32,948 nucleotides of DNA from Sulfurimonas sp. (GCA_027063295.1 JAMORZ010000144.1:1-32948), one strand, 5' to 3'; positions 8,172 to 18,219 are shown, counted from the stretch's first letter. Numbers and translations: made by a program. Notes: generated from the sequence alone by a model not told the origin.

Positions 8172-8320
8172 TCTTTAGTTTGAGATAAGTGTATCTTTAA
8201 CTAAAGATTTTCGTTTTTGGAAATCTGAATTACTTGGACTAAAGATAGATGGGGGTATCTACCATGTTGGTAGTGAGCTTAATTGGCCTTTCCCGCCCCT
8301 CTTGAAGTTATGTCTAGAAA
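8172..8320 (+). promoter_or_regulatory. Candidate L10 leader (rplJ autoregulatory RNA)
   Basis: About 150 bases before rplJ are structured and non-coding. A long helix joins TCTTTAGTT (8172-8180) to AACTAAAGA (8199-8207), with AGATA/TATCT continuing inside it. A second hairpin is CTACCA-TGT-TGGTAG (8259-8273), followed by a C-rich stretch near 8290. In many bacteria L10(L12)4 binds such a leader to repress its own operon. The position and structure fit that, but I could not match it to the L10 covariance model by eye. Confidence 0.5.
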
Positions 8321-8329
8321 GGAGAATTT

Positions 8330-8815
8330 ATGCTTAAGTCTAAAAAAGCTGAAGTGATAGCTAACTTAACTGCTGCATTTGAAAATACAACTGCAGTTGT
8401 TATTTGTGACTATAAAGGGCTTACTGTAAGTAAACTTGAAGAGTTACGTAAAGCTGCACGCGCAAAAGACACAAGTGTTCAGGTTGTTAAAAATACTTTG
8501 GCAACAATCGCATTAAACAATGCAGGAATGAGTGGTGTTGAGATCAAAGATACAAACATTTTTGTTTGGTCTGATGATGTTATCGCTGCTGCTAAGATTG
8601 CTGCTGATTTTGCAAAAACAAATGAACAATTTGTTATCAAAGCTGGTTACTTAGATAAAGAACCTGCTGACATAGCTAAAATCGAAGCATTTGCTAAACT
8701 TCCAGGTCGTGATGAGCTTCTTGGTATGCTTGCTGCAACTTGGATGGCTCCAGTTACAAACCTTGCAATTGGAATCGATGCACTTCGTAAGAAGAAAGAA
8801 GAAGAGGAAGCTTAA
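8330..8815 (+). CDS. rplJ: Ribosomal protein L10
   Basis: 161-aa base of the L7/L12 stalk. The N-terminal rRNA-binding part includes DYKGLTVSKLEELR and VVKNTL. The C-terminal helix that binds L7/L12 dimers ends in a charged KKKEEEEA. The ribosome site AAAGGAG (8318-8324) is strong. It is followed by rplL, its stoichiometric partner. Confidence 0.97.
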   Translation: MLKSKKAEVIANLTAAFENTTAVVICDYKGLTVSKLEELRKAARAKDTSVQVVKNTLATIALNNAGMSGVEIKDTNIFVWSDDVIAAAKIAADFAKTNEQFVIKAGYLDKEPADIAKIEAFAKLPGRDELLGMLAATWMAPVTNLAIGIDALRKKKEEEEA

Positions 8816-8877
8816 TAAGCTTTCTTTGATGTGAATTATCACATTAAACAAAATAAAAATACTCATAGGAGAAAAAT

Positions 8878-9252
8878 ATGGCTGTAACTAAAGAAGACGT
8901 ATTAGAATTTATTTCAGGACTTTCTGTATTAGAACTTTCTGAATTAGTAAAAGAGTTCGAAGAAAAATTTGGTGTATCTGCACAACCTGTAGCTGTTGCT
9001 GGTGTTGCTGGTGGTGATGCTGCTGGTGCTGCTGCTGAAAAAACAGAGTTTGATGTAGTACTTACTGATGCTGGTGCTAAGAAAATTGGTGTTATTAAAG
9101 CTGTTCGTGCTCTTACTGGTCTTGGACTTAAAGAAGCAAAAGAAGCATGTGAAGCACTACCATCTACAATCAAAGAGGGTGTAGATAAAGAAACTGCTGA
9201 AGAAGCTAAAGCTGCTCTAGAAGAAGCTGGTGCAACAGTAGAAGTTAAATAA
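8878..9252 (+). CDS. rplL: Ribosomal protein L7/L12
   Basis: 124-aa stalk protein that recruits translation factors. The N-terminal dimerisation helices (1-35), an Ala/Gly-rich hinge (about 38-55) and the C-terminal factor-binding domain (KTEFDVVL, VIKAVRALTGLGLKEAK) are all clear. Normal length. A GGAG at about 8868-8871 precedes it. Confidence 0.98.
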   Translation: MAVTKEDVLEFISGLSVLELSELVKEFEEKFGVSAQPVAVAGVAGGDAAGAAAEKTEFDVVLTDAGAKKIGVIKAVRALTGLGLKEAKEACEALPSTIKEGVDKETAEEAKAALEEAGATVEVK

Positions 9253-9268
9253 TTATTTAACACTTTTA

Positions 9269-9291
9269 TGAGGGGTTTAACCCCTCAATTT
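9269..9291 (+). terminator. Attenuator-like hairpin after rplL
   Basis: TGAGGGGT-TTA-ACCCCTCA forms an eight-pair GC-rich stem followed by ATTTT. The U-run is short, so it probably stops only part of the transcripts, lowering rpoBC expression relative to the ribosomal genes, as the rplL-rpoB attenuator does in E. coli. Confidence 0.65.
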
Positions 9292-9292
9292 T

Positions 9293-9336
9293 GGGCGCTT
9301 TAGCAAAGAGAAACTTCTCTCTTTGCTAAAGTGCCC
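9293..9336 (+). promoter_or_regulatory. 19-bp stem in the rplL-rpoB spacer, probable RNase III site
   Basis: Arms 9293-9311 and 9318-9336 pair along 19 bases with a single G-T wobble, around the six-base loop AACTTC. No U-run follows. E. coli has an RNase III processing site in the same spacer, so this stem is a natural candidate for the same role here. A third small hairpin, GAGCTTG-CTTT-CAAGCTC, lies at 9367-9384. Confidence 0.6.
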
Positions 9337-9439
9337 TTATGTCGTTTATAAGCACTGTAAATAAACGAGCTTGCTTTCAAGCTCAAAATCATTCTGGTGA
9401 CGACTAGAATTGATAACTAACAACTCATCGAGGTAGCCT

Positions 9440-12400
9440 ATGTTAAACACTTTATATTCCGGAAATCGTCTTCGTGTAGACTTCTCTAAAACTCCTCAAG
9501 AAATTGAAGTACCAAATCTCTTACAACTTCAACAATCTTCTTATGACAAATTTTTAATGCTTGATGCAAAAGATAGAAGTGCAAGTGGTATTGAGAATGT
9601 ATTTCAATCAGTATTTCCTATTCATGATGCTCAAAACAGACTTACTGTTGAGTATATTGGATCTGAAGTAGCGAACCCAAAATATACGGTTCGTGAGTGT
9701 ATGGAGAGAGGACTTACTTATGCGGTAAGCCTTAGAATGAAAACTCGTCTTGTTTTATGGGACAGAGATGAAAACACTAAAGAGAAACTTGGTGTAAAAG
9801 ATATCAAAGAACAATCAATATTTGTTCGTGATATTCCACTTATGACAGATAGAACATCATTCATCATTAATGGTGTTGAACGTGTTGTTGTAAATCAACT
9901 TCACCGCTCCCCTGGTGTAATTTTCAAAGAAGAAGAATCAACTACAGCAGGAAATAAATTGATCTATACGGGTCAAATTATTCCAGATCGTGGTTCATGG
10001 TTGTACTTCGAGTATGATCCTAAAGATATTTTATATATGAGAATCAACAAACGCCGTAAAGTTCCTGTAACGATTATGTTCCGTGCGTTAGGTTATTCAA
10101 AACAAGATATTTTAAAACTTTTTTACCCTATTCAAACTATCTCATTTAGAGATAACAAGTTTGCTATGCCTTTTAACCCAAGTGATTATGCTTCACGCCT
10201 TACTTATGATTTAGTAGATGTTGATGGTAAAACATTAGTTGCTGCAGGTAAAAGACTCTCAGCAAAAAAAGCACAAAAACTTATTGATGAAGGTTTAACT
10301 GAAGTAGAATATCCACTTGAGATTTTACTTGATAGATATTTAGCTGAGCCAATTATTGATCCTGAAACAGGTGAAGTTCTTTTTGATACGATGACTCATA
10401 TTGATGAGACAAAACTTAAAAAGATGATGGAGATTGGTGTTGAATCGTTCAAAATTGCAAACGATTTAGCAGAGGGTGTTGATGGTTCTATTATTAATGC
10501 ATTTAATGCTGATGCAGATTCACTTAAGTTATTGAAGCAAACTGAAGAGATTGAAGATGAAAATGATTTATCTGCGATTCGTATTTATAAAGTTATGCGT
10601 CCAGGTGAGCCAGTAACTAAAGAGGCTGCTCGTGCATTCGTAAATCAGCTCTTCTTTGATCCTGAAAGATATGATCTTACTCGTGTTGGTCGTATGAAGA
10701 TGAATCACAAACTTGGTCTTTCTATCCCTGAGTATGTAACTGTTCTTACTCATGAAGATATTATCGAGTCTGTAAAATATGTAATCAAAGTTAAAAATGG
10801 TCAAGGTCATATCGATGATAGAGATCACCTTGGTAACCGTCGTATTCGTGCTATCGGTGAGCTTCTAGGAAATGAACTGCATAATGGTCTTGTGAAGATG
10901 CAAAAAGCGATTCGTGACAAACTCTCTACAATGAGTGGTCCAATGAATGAGCTTATGCCACACGATCTTATTAATTCTAAGATGATCACTTCTACTATTA
11001 TGGAGTTTTTCTCTGGGGGACAACTTTCTCAGTTTATGGATCAAACAAATCCACTTTCAGAAGTTACACATAAGCGTCGTTTAAGTGCACTTGGTGAGGG
11101 TGGTCTTGTTAAAGAGCGTGCTGGTTTTGAAGTGCGTGACGTTCACCCGACTCATTATGGTCGTATCTGTCCTATTGAGACTCCAGAGGGTCAAAATATT
11201 GGTCTTATCAATACTTTGGCAACATACTCTAAAGTAAATGAGCATGGTTTCATCGAAGCACCATATAAGGTGATGAAAGATGGAAAAGTTACAAATGAAG
11301 TAGTATATCTTACAGCAACTCAAGAAGAGGGTGTAATGATCGCTGCTGCTTCAAATAAACTTGATGAAGATGGGCAATTCGTAGAGGATCTTATCTCTGT
11401 TCGTCAAGATGGTGAGATTTTACTTCGTAAACCTGAAGAGTGTCAATATGCAGACCTTTCATCTCACATGGTTGTAGGTGTTGCAGCATCACTTATTCCT
11501 TTTCTTGAGCACGATGATGCCAACCGTGCACTTATGGGTTCAAATATGCAGCGTCAAGCTGTACCACTTTTACGTGTAAATGCACCTATGGTTGGAACAG
11601 GTGTTGAAAAACTTGTTGCACGTGACAGTTGGGAATGTGTAAAAGCAAAACGTGGTGGTAAGATAGAGAAAGTTGATGGTAAACACATCTATGTGATGGG
11701 TGAAGAGGGTGGAGAGATCTACATCGATTACTATCCATTACAAAAAAATCTTCGTACCAACCAAAACACAAGCTTTACTCAAAAACCAATTGTACAAGTT
11801 GGTGAGATTGTAGAGAAAGGGCAAATTATTGCTGATGGTCCAAATATGGATCAAGGTGAGCTTGCTCTTGGTGTAAATGCGATGGTTGCGTTTATGCCTT
11901 GGAATGGTTATAACTTTGAAGATGCGATTGTTATCTCTGAGCGCTTAATCCGTCAAGATGCATTTACATCTGTACATATCTATGAAAAAGAGGTAGAGGC
12001 ACGTGAGTTAAAACACGGTGTTGAGGAGATCACTCGTGATATCCCTAATGTTCGTGATGATGAGCTTGCTCACCTTGATGAGAGTGGTATCGTAAAAATC
12101 GGTACAACTGTAAAAGGTGGTATGATTTTAGTTGGTAAAGTAAGCCCTAAAGGTGAAGTAAAACCAACTCCTGAAGAGAGACTTTTACGTGCTATCTTTG
12201 GTGAAAAAGCTGGACATGTTGTTAACAAGTCACTTTACTGTCCACCATCTATGGAAGGTGTTGTAGTAGATATCAAAATCTTTACAAAAAAAGGTTATGA
12301 CAAAGATCCACGTGCACTAGAACTTGAAAAAGAAGAGAGAGATTACTTAGAGCGTGAACACTATGATCGTCTTATCATGATAGATAAAGAGGAGATGCTT

Positions 12401-13588
12401 CGTGTTACTAAACTTCTTACTCGTGAGCCTCTTTTAGCTGATATTAAAGTTGGTGAGAGAGAGTACAAAGCAGGCGAGATGCTTGATGGCGCAGATCTTG
12501 AGGGTGTAAACCGTTTTGCTATGAATGCAATTGTAAAATCTTTTAGCGAAGAGATTCAAGCTGAGTATAACAAAACGAAAAACTATTTCCAAAAAGAGAA
12601 GCGTGTCTTTAGAGATGAGCATGAAGAGAAACTTAACATTTTAGAAAAAGATGACATCCTTCCAAATGGTGTTGTTAAATATGTAAAAGTTTATATCGCT
12701 ACAAAACGTAAGTTAAAAGTTGGTGATAAAATGGCAGGTCGTCACGGAAATAAAGGTATCGTTTCAACCATTGTACCAGAAGTTGATATGCCATATATGG
12801 AAGATGGACGTAGTGTTGATGTATGTCTTAATCCACTAGGTGTACCTTCACGTATGAATATTGGTCAGATTTTAGAGATGCACCTTGGTTTTGCAGGTCG
12901 TGAACTTGGAAATCAAATCCAAAAAGAGTTTGATGAGAAACAAGCAGACTTTATTAAGAACCTTAGAGAAAAAATGATCTCTATCGCTGATGTTGCTGGT
13001 CTTATGAATGCAGCAGAAGTGATCGGGGCTATGAGTGATGAAGAGTTCTTAAAACATGCACGTGACTGGGCTAAAGGTGGGGTGCGTTTTGCAACTCCTA
13101 TCTTTGAAGGTGTAAATGCAGTTGAATTTGCTAAACTTTATGAACTAGCAAAAATGGATGATGATGGTAAAGTTGTACTTTACAACGGTAAAACAGGTGA
13201 GAAGATTAAAGAGCGTGTAAACGTTGGGTATATGTATATCCTTAAACTTCATCACCTTGTTGATGAAAAAATCCATGCTCGTTCAACTGGACCATACTCA
13301 CTTGTTACTCAGCAACCAGTTGGTGGTAAAGCACTCTTTGGTGGTCAAAGATTTGGTGAGATGGAAGTTTGGGCTCTTGAAGCATACGGTGCATCAGCAG
13401 TTCTAAAAGAGATGTTAACTATCAAGTCAGATGATGTTGATGGTCGTGTACGTGCATATAAAGCACTTACAAAAGGTGAGTTAGTACCAGCTTCAGGTAT
13501 CCCTGAAACACTGTTTGTACTAACAAAAGAGCTACAATCACTTGCTCTTGATGTAGAGATTATGGACGAGGTGGAAGACGATGAGTAA
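9440..13588 (+). CDS. rpoB: RNA polymerase beta subunit
   Basis: 1382-aa catalytic subunit, slightly longer than the 1342-aa E. coli protein. The rifampicin pocket is wild type: QLSQFMDQ with Asp534, His544 and Ser549 at the places of E. coli 516, 526 and 531. The conserved GDKMAGRHGNKG is present, and the C-terminal clamp segment is intact (GGKALFGGQRFGEMEVWALEA region). GAGG at 9430-9433 is the ribosome site. The stop codon overlaps the start of rpoC by eight bases (ATGAGTAA), so the two are translationally coupled but not fused. Confidence 0.99.
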   Translation: MLNTLYSGNRLRVDFSKTPQEIEVPNLLQLQQSSYDKFLMLDAKDRSASGIENVFQSVFPIHDAQNRLTVEYIGSEVANPKYTVRECMERGLTYAVSLRMKTRLVLWDRDENTKEKLGVKDIKEQSIFVRDIPLMTDRTSFIINGVERVVVNQLHRSPGVIFKEEESTTAGNKLIYTGQIIPDRGSWLYFEYDPKDILYMRINKRRKVPVTIMFRALGYSKQDILKLFYPIQTISFRDNKFAMPFNPSDYASRLTYDLVDVDGKTLVAAGKRLSAKKAQKLIDEGLTEVEYPLEILLDRYLAEPIIDPETGEVLFDTMTHIDETKLKKMMEIGVESFKIANDLAEGVDGSIINAFNADADSLKLLKQTEEIEDENDLSAIRIYKVMRPGEPVTKEAARAFVNQLFFDPERYDLTRVGRMKMNHKLGLSIPEYVTVLTHEDIIESVKYVIKVKNGQGHIDDRDHLGNRRIRAIGELLGNELHNGLVKMQKAIRDKLSTMSGPMNELMPHDLINSKMITSTIMEFFSGGQLSQFMDQTNPLSEVTHKRRLSALGEGGLVKERAGFEVRDVHPTHYGRICPIETPEGQNIGLINTLATYSKVNEHGFIEAPYKVMKDGKVTNEVVYLTATQEEGVMIAAASNKLDEDGQFVEDLISVRQDGEILLRKPEECQYADLSSHMVVGVAASLIPFLEHDDANRALMGSNMQRQAVPLLRVNAPMVGTGVEKLVARDSWECVKAKRGGKIEKVDGKHIYVMGEEGGEIYIDYYPLQKNLRTNQNTSFTQKPIVQVGEIVEKGQIIADGPNMDQGELALGVNAMVAFMPWNGYNFEDAIVISERLIRQDAFTSVHIYEKEVEARELKHGVEEITRDIPNVRDDELAHLDESGIVKIGTTVKGGMILVGKVSPKGEVKPTPEERLLRAIFGEKAGHVVNKSLYCPPSMEGVVVDIKIFTKKGYDKDPRALELEKEERDYLEREHYDRLIMIDKEEMLRVTKLLTREPLLADIKVGEREYKAGEMLDGADLEGVNRFAMNAIVKSFSEEIQAEYNKTKNYFQKEKRVFRDEHEEKLNILEKDDILPNGVVKYVKVYIATKRKLKVGDKMAGRHGNKGIVSTIVPEVDMPYMEDGRSVDVCLNPLGVPSRMNIGQILEMHLGFAGRELGNQIQKEFDEKQADFIKNLREKMISIADVAGLMNAAEVIGAMSDEEFLKHARDWAKGGVRFATPIFEGVNAVEFAKLYELAKMDDDGKVVLYNGKTGEKIKERVNVGYMYILKLHHLVDEKIHARSTGPYSLVTQQPVGGKALFGGQRFGEMEVWALEAYGASAVLKEMLTIKSDDVDGRVRAYKALTKGELVPASGIPETLFVLTKELQSLALDVEIMDEVEDDE

Positions 13589-16500
13589 ATTAGTACCAGT
13601 AGAAGTAACTGAAGATAGCAGACCAACAGATATAAAACAACTCCAATTCCGTTTGGCATCACCTGAGAAGGTTATGTCATGGAGTCATGGTGAGGTAAAA
13701 AAGCCTGAAACTATCAACTACCGTACACTCAAGCCTGAGCGTGACGGACTTTTCTGTGCAAAAATCTTTGGACCAGTAAGAGACTATGAGTGTCTTTGTG
13801 GTAAATACAAAAAGATGCGTTATAAAGGTGTTGTATGTGAGAAATGTGGTGTTGAAGTAACATCTACAAAAGTTCGTCGTAACCGTATGGGACACATTGA
13901 ACTTGTAACTCCTGTAGCACATATTTGGTATGTATCTTCATTACCATCACGTATCGGTACACTTCTTGGTATCAAGATGAAAGATCTTGAACGTGTGCTT
14001 TACTATGAGGCATATATCGTAGAAGAGGGTGGTGAGGCATATTATGATGCTGAAGCAAAAACACCTGTTTTAAAATATGATGTACTTAATGAAGAGCAAT
14101 ACAGAACACTAGTACAGCGCTTTGGTGAGCTTGGATTTAAAGCTCGTATGGGTGGTGAAGTTGTTCGTGACCTTTTAGACTCTATCGATTTAGTTGATCT
14201 TTTTACTCAACTTAAAGAAGCGATTGGTGAAACAAAATCTGAAGCAAAACGTAAGACAATTGGAAAGCGTTTAAAAGTTATTGAATCGTTCTTAAATAGC
14301 GGTAATAACCCTGCTTGGATGATGTTAACAGTGCTTCCTGTTCTTCCACCAGATCTTCGTCCACTTGTAAGCCTTGATGGTGGTAAGTTTGCAGTTTCTG
14401 ATGTAAATGACCTTTATCGTCGTGTTATTAACCGTAACCAACGTCTTAAACGTTTAGTTGAACTTGAAGCACCAGAGATTATTGTAAGAAATGAGAAGCG
14501 TATGCTTCAAGAGTCTGTTGATGCACTTTTTGACAATGGTCGTCGTGCAAATGCAGTTAAGGGAGCTAATAAGCGTCCACTTAAATCTCTTTCAGAGATC
14601 ATTAAAGGGAAACAAGGACGTTTTCGTCAAAACTTACTTGGTAAACGTGTTGATTTCTCTGGTCGTTCAGTAATTGTTGTTGGACCATCTTTACGTATGG
14701 ATGAGTGTGGATTACCTAAGAAAATGGCTCTTGAGCTATTTAAGCCACATTTGATTGCTAAACTTGAAGATAAAGGGTATGCAACAACTGTAAAAGCTGC
14801 GAAGAAAATGATTGAGGAAAAAACAAACGAAGTTTGGGAATGTCTTGCTGAGATTGTTGATGGTTATCCTGTAATGCTTAACCGTGCACCAACACTTCAC
14901 AAACTCTCTATTCAAGCATTCCATCCAAAGCTTATTGAAGGAAAAGCTATTCAGCTTCACCCGCTTGTTTGTGCTGCATTCAATGCCGACTTCGATGGGG
15001 ATCAGATGGCTGTTCACGTACCTTTATCTTCTGCAGCGATTGCAGAGGCAAAAGTACTTATGCTTGCATCTATGAATATCTTGCTTCCAGCAAGTGGTAA
15101 AGCGATCGCTACACCATCACAAGATATGGTACTTGGTATCTATTATATTACTCTTGAGAAAAATGGCGTAAAAGGGAGTAATAAACTTTTTGCAAATGTT
15201 GATGAGATCCGTATTGCTCTTGAGCATGATGCACTTGATCTTCATGCAAAAGTAAGAACTCGTGTTGATGGACGTATTATCCATACGACAGCTGGTCGTT
15301 TACTTCTTAAAGCTATTTTACCTGATTTTGTTCCAGTTGAACTTTGGAACAGAGTTATGAAGAAAAAAGCGATCAATGAAGTTGTTGATTATGTTCAAAA
15401 ACATGGTGGTATCGGTATCACTGCAACATTCCTTGACAACCTTAAAAATTTAGGTTTCAAACATGCAACTGAAGCTGGTGTATCTATCTCTGCTGATGAT
15501 ATCCGTGTTCCAGATATGAAAGCTGGTAAGATCGCTGATTCTAAAGCTCGTGTTATTGAGATCCAAAAACAGTTTGAAGCTGGTCTTTTAACTGAACAAG
15601 AGCGTTATAATAAAATCATCGATGTTTGGACAGATACAAACAACACACTTGCAGCTGAGATGATGACACTTGTTGAAACTGATAAAGATGGTTTCAACTC
15701 TATTCACATGATGGCAGACTCTGGAGCTCGTGGTTCTGCAGCACAGATTCGTCAGCTTGCTGGTATGCGTGGTCTTATGGCTAAGCCTTCAGGAGATATT
15801 ATTGAAACACCAATTATCTCAAACTTTAAAGAGGGTCTAAACGTTATTGAGTACTTTATTTCAACTCACGGTGCTCGTAAAGGTCTTGCCGATACTGCAC
15901 TTAAAACAGCGAATGCGGGTTACTTAACTCGTAAGCTTGTTGATGTTGCACAAAATGTGAAGATTGTTGAGCATGATTGTCATACTCACGAAGGTATTGA
16001 GATCTCAGATATCTCTGATCAAAATACATTAATTGAGTCTTTAGAAGATAGACTTAATGGTCGTGTACTTGCAGAAGATGTGATCGATCCTATCTCAAAT
16101 GAGATCCTTTATGCAGAGGGGACTCTCCTTGATGAAGTGAGTGCAAAAGTGATTGCTGAGGCTGGTATCAAATCAGCTCACATCAGAACACCAACAACAT
16201 GTAAAAGTGAAGATGGTATCTGTGCACTTTGTTATGGTGTAAACCTTGCGACTGGATATATAGTTCGTCCTGGTGAGGCTGTTGGTATTGTTGCTGCTCA
16301 ATCAATTGGTGAGCCTGGTACTCAGCTTACACTTAGAACATTCCACGTTGGGGGAACTGCATCTTCTACTGCACAAGAGCGTCAAGTTATTGCAGAAAAA
16401 GAAGGTTTCATCCGTTATTATAACCTTAAAACTTACTTTTCAAAAGAGGGTAAAAATATCGTTGCAAACCGTCGTAATGCAGCTGTACTTTTAGTTGAAC

Positions 16501-18101
16501 CTAAAATCAAAGCTCCATTTGCTGGTAAGGTAGAGATCCAAACGATCCACGATGAAGTGATTGTTTCTCTTGTTGGTAAAGATGAAACATTACGTTATTC
16601 ACTTCGTAAAAATGAGATTGCCAAACCAAATGAACTTGCGGGTGTAAGTGGACAAATTGAGGGTAAATACTATTTCCCACATGAAAATGGTTCTGCAGTT
16701 GAAGCGGAAGATTCTATCGTTGAGACTATTAAAGATGGATGGAATGTACCAAGTCGTATCCCTTATGCTTCTGAGTTACTTGTTGATAATGGTGCTCCTG
16801 TTACTCAAAAAATCCTTGCAAAAGAGGAAGGTACTGTAAAATACTTCCTTCTTAAAGGTGACTATTTAGAGAGATTTGAAGGGCTTAAGGCCGGATATGA
16901 AGTAGAAGAGAAGGGTCTTTTTGCAACTGTTGTTGATAACAACAATCGTGAAGCTGTTCGTCACTATATTGCTCGTGGTAGTGTGATCGTTACAGATGAT
17001 GATGAGAGTGTAGAAGCAAGTTCTGTGATCGCAAAACCATCTTCTGATGAGTCTGTTGTGATCGCTGAGTGGGATCCATACTCTAACCCTATTATCTCTG
17101 AAGCTAATGGTGTTGTAAAATATGAAGATATCATTGTAGGAACAACTGCATCTGAGCAACTCGATGAGTTAACAGGTAAGACTCGTCTTATGATCAATGA
17201 TCATATCTCATCTGAGTATAAACCTGCTATCGTTTTAGCTACAGAAGATGGTGAGCTGTTGCGTTATGCGATTGAGCCAAAGTCTTCTGTTTTTGTAGAA
17301 GATGGTGCAACTGTGAAGATTGCAGATATCATTGCAAAAACTCCAAAAGCACTTCAAAAGTCAAGCGATATTACAGGGGGTCTTCCACGTGTAAGTGAAC
17401 TTTTTGAGGGTCGTCGTCCAAAAGCAACTGCACTTATCTCTGAGATTGATGGTACAGTAAGCTTTGGAAAACCACTTCGTGGTAAAGTTCGTATTGTTGT
17501 AAGTAACTCTGAGAATGGTATTGTAAAAGAGTACTTTGTTGATAAATCTCATGAACCTGTTGTTGCACCTGGTGACTTTGTGCATGCTGGTGAAAGACTT
17601 ACAACTGGTATCTTATCATCGCATGAGCTTCTTCGTATTATGGGTGTAAAAGCACTTTATAACTACCTTGTAAGTGAAGTACAACAAGTTTATCGTTCTC
17701 AAGGGGTTAATATCGCAGATAAACATATTGAGGTGATCTTTACTCAGATGTTACGTCAAGTAAAAATTGTAAAATCTGGAGATACGAAATTTATCGAGGG
17801 AGATCTTATCTCTAAAAATAAATTTGCTCAAGAGAATGCAAAAATCATCCGTCTTGGTGGTCGTCCAGCGATCGCTGAGCCATTCCTTGTTGGTATCACT
17901 CGTGCTGCGGTTAGTGCTGATAGTATCATCTCAGCTGCATCGTTCCAAGATACAACTAAAGTACTTACTGAAGCAGCAGTTTCAGCAAAAGTTGATGATC
18001 TTAACAACCTTAAAGAGAATGTTATTATCGGTCGTACGATCCCTGTTGGTACAGGTATCTACAAAGATCAAACTATTGAGTTTGAAAAAGAGGAGGAGTA
18101 G
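13581..18101 (+). CDS. rpoC: RNA polymerase beta' subunit
   Basis: 1506-aa catalytic subunit. The N-terminal zinc ribbon has Cys71, Cys73, Cys86 and Cys89. The active-site NADFDGD holds the magnesium-binding Asp470, Asp472 and Asp474. A second cysteine cluster (CKSEDGICALCYG) and the trigger-loop region (GEAVGIVAAQSIGEPGTQLT) follow. The length beyond E. coli (1407 aa) is mostly in the region between the second cysteine cluster and the C-terminus. It is the last gene of the superoperon and ends in a run of Glu codons. Confidence 0.99.
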   Translation: MSKLVPVEVTEDSRPTDIKQLQFRLASPEKVMSWSHGEVKKPETINYRTLKPERDGLFCAKIFGPVRDYECLCGKYKKMRYKGVVCEKCGVEVTSTKVRRNRMGHIELVTPVAHIWYVSSLPSRIGTLLGIKMKDLERVLYYEAYIVEEGGEAYYDAEAKTPVLKYDVLNEEQYRTLVQRFGELGFKARMGGEVVRDLLDSIDLVDLFTQLKEAIGETKSEAKRKTIGKRLKVIESFLNSGNNPAWMMLTVLPVLPPDLRPLVSLDGGKFAVSDVNDLYRRVINRNQRLKRLVELEAPEIIVRNEKRMLQESVDALFDNGRRANAVKGANKRPLKSLSEIIKGKQGRFRQNLLGKRVDFSGRSVIVVGPSLRMDECGLPKKMALELFKPHLIAKLEDKGYATTVKAAKKMIEEKTNEVWECLAEIVDGYPVMLNRAPTLHKLSIQAFHPKLIEGKAIQLHPLVCAAFNADFDGDQMAVHVPLSSAAIAEAKVLMLASMNILLPASGKAIATPSQDMVLGIYYITLEKNGVKGSNKLFANVDEIRIALEHDALDLHAKVRTRVDGRIIHTTAGRLLLKAILPDFVPVELWNRVMKKKAINEVVDYVQKHGGIGITATFLDNLKNLGFKHATEAGVSISADDIRVPDMKAGKIADSKARVIEIQKQFEAGLLTEQERYNKIIDVWTDTNNTLAAEMMTLVETDKDGFNSIHMMADSGARGSAAQIRQLAGMRGLMAKPSGDIIETPIISNFKEGLNVIEYFISTHGARKGLADTALKTANAGYLTRKLVDVAQNVKIVEHDCHTHEGIEISDISDQNTLIESLEDRLNGRVLAEDVIDPISNEILYAEGTLLDEVSAKVIAEAGIKSAHIRTPTTCKSEDGICALCYGVNLATGYIVRPGEAVGIVAAQSIGEPGTQLTLRTFHVGGTASSTAQERQVIAEKEGFIRYYNLKTYFSKEGKNIVANRRNAAVLLVEPKIKAPFAGKVEIQTIHDEVIVSLVGKDETLRYSLRKNEIAKPNELAGVSGQIEGKYYFPHENGSAVEAEDSIVETIKDGWNVPSRIPYASELLVDNGAPVTQKILAKEEGTVKYFLLKGDYLERFEGLKAGYEVEEKGLFATVVDNNNREAVRHYIARGSVIVTDDDESVEASSVIAKPSSDESVVIAEWDPYSNPIISEANGVVKYEDIIVGTTASEQLDELTGKTRLMINDHISSEYKPAIVLATEDGELLRYAIEPKSSVFVEDGATVKIADIIAKTPKALQKSSDITGGLPRVSELFEGRRPKATALISEIDGTVSFGKPLRGKVRIVVSNSENGIVKEYFVDKSHEPVVAPGDFVHAGERLTTGILSSHELLRIMGVKALYNYLVSEVQQVYRSQGVNIADKHIEVIFTQMLRQVKIVKSGDTKFIEGDLISKNKFAQENAKIIRLGGRPAIAEPFLVGITRAAVSADSIISAASFQDTTKVLTEAAVSAKVDDLNNLKENVIIGRTIPVGTGIYKDQTIEFEKEEE

Positions 18102-18116
18102 TAACTCCTTTCTCTT
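18094..18116 (+). terminator. Weak hairpin at the rpoC stop codon
   Basis: AGGAGT-AGTA-ACTCCT overlaps the rpoC stop and is followed by TTCTCTTCCCC. The stem is short (six pairs plus wobbles) and the pyrimidine tract is not a pure U-run, so this may be a weak terminator of the rpoBC operon or none at all. Confidence 0.35.
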
Positions 18117-18213
18117 CCCCATTTGAAACAATATCTTCATAATATATCTTTAAGTATTAACATTCACTTAAAATAAGCTTTCTTTAAATACTATTTTTGT
18201 ATCATTGCGTGTC

Positions 18214-18219
18214 TATAAT
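18214..18219 (+). promoter_or_regulatory. -10 element of the rpsL-rpsG-fusA promoter
   Basis: A TATAAT lies 55 bases before the rpsL ATG in the only long spacer between rpoC and rpsL. No good -35 is present, as is usual for this phylum. Directly downstream, CTCTAA-AAAT-TTAGAG can form a small hairpin in the leader (18221-18236). Confidence 0.6.

Noticed and set aside
8844..9263. A 139-codon minus-strand open frame opposite rplL
   Set aside because: It mirrors the Ala-rich coding bias of rplL, has no ribosome site and is not protein-like.
11021..11100. Possible rifampicin-resistance changes in rpoB
   Set aside because: Asp534, His544 and Ser549 equal the sensitive residues of E. coli. S12 Lys43 and Lys88 are likewise wild type.
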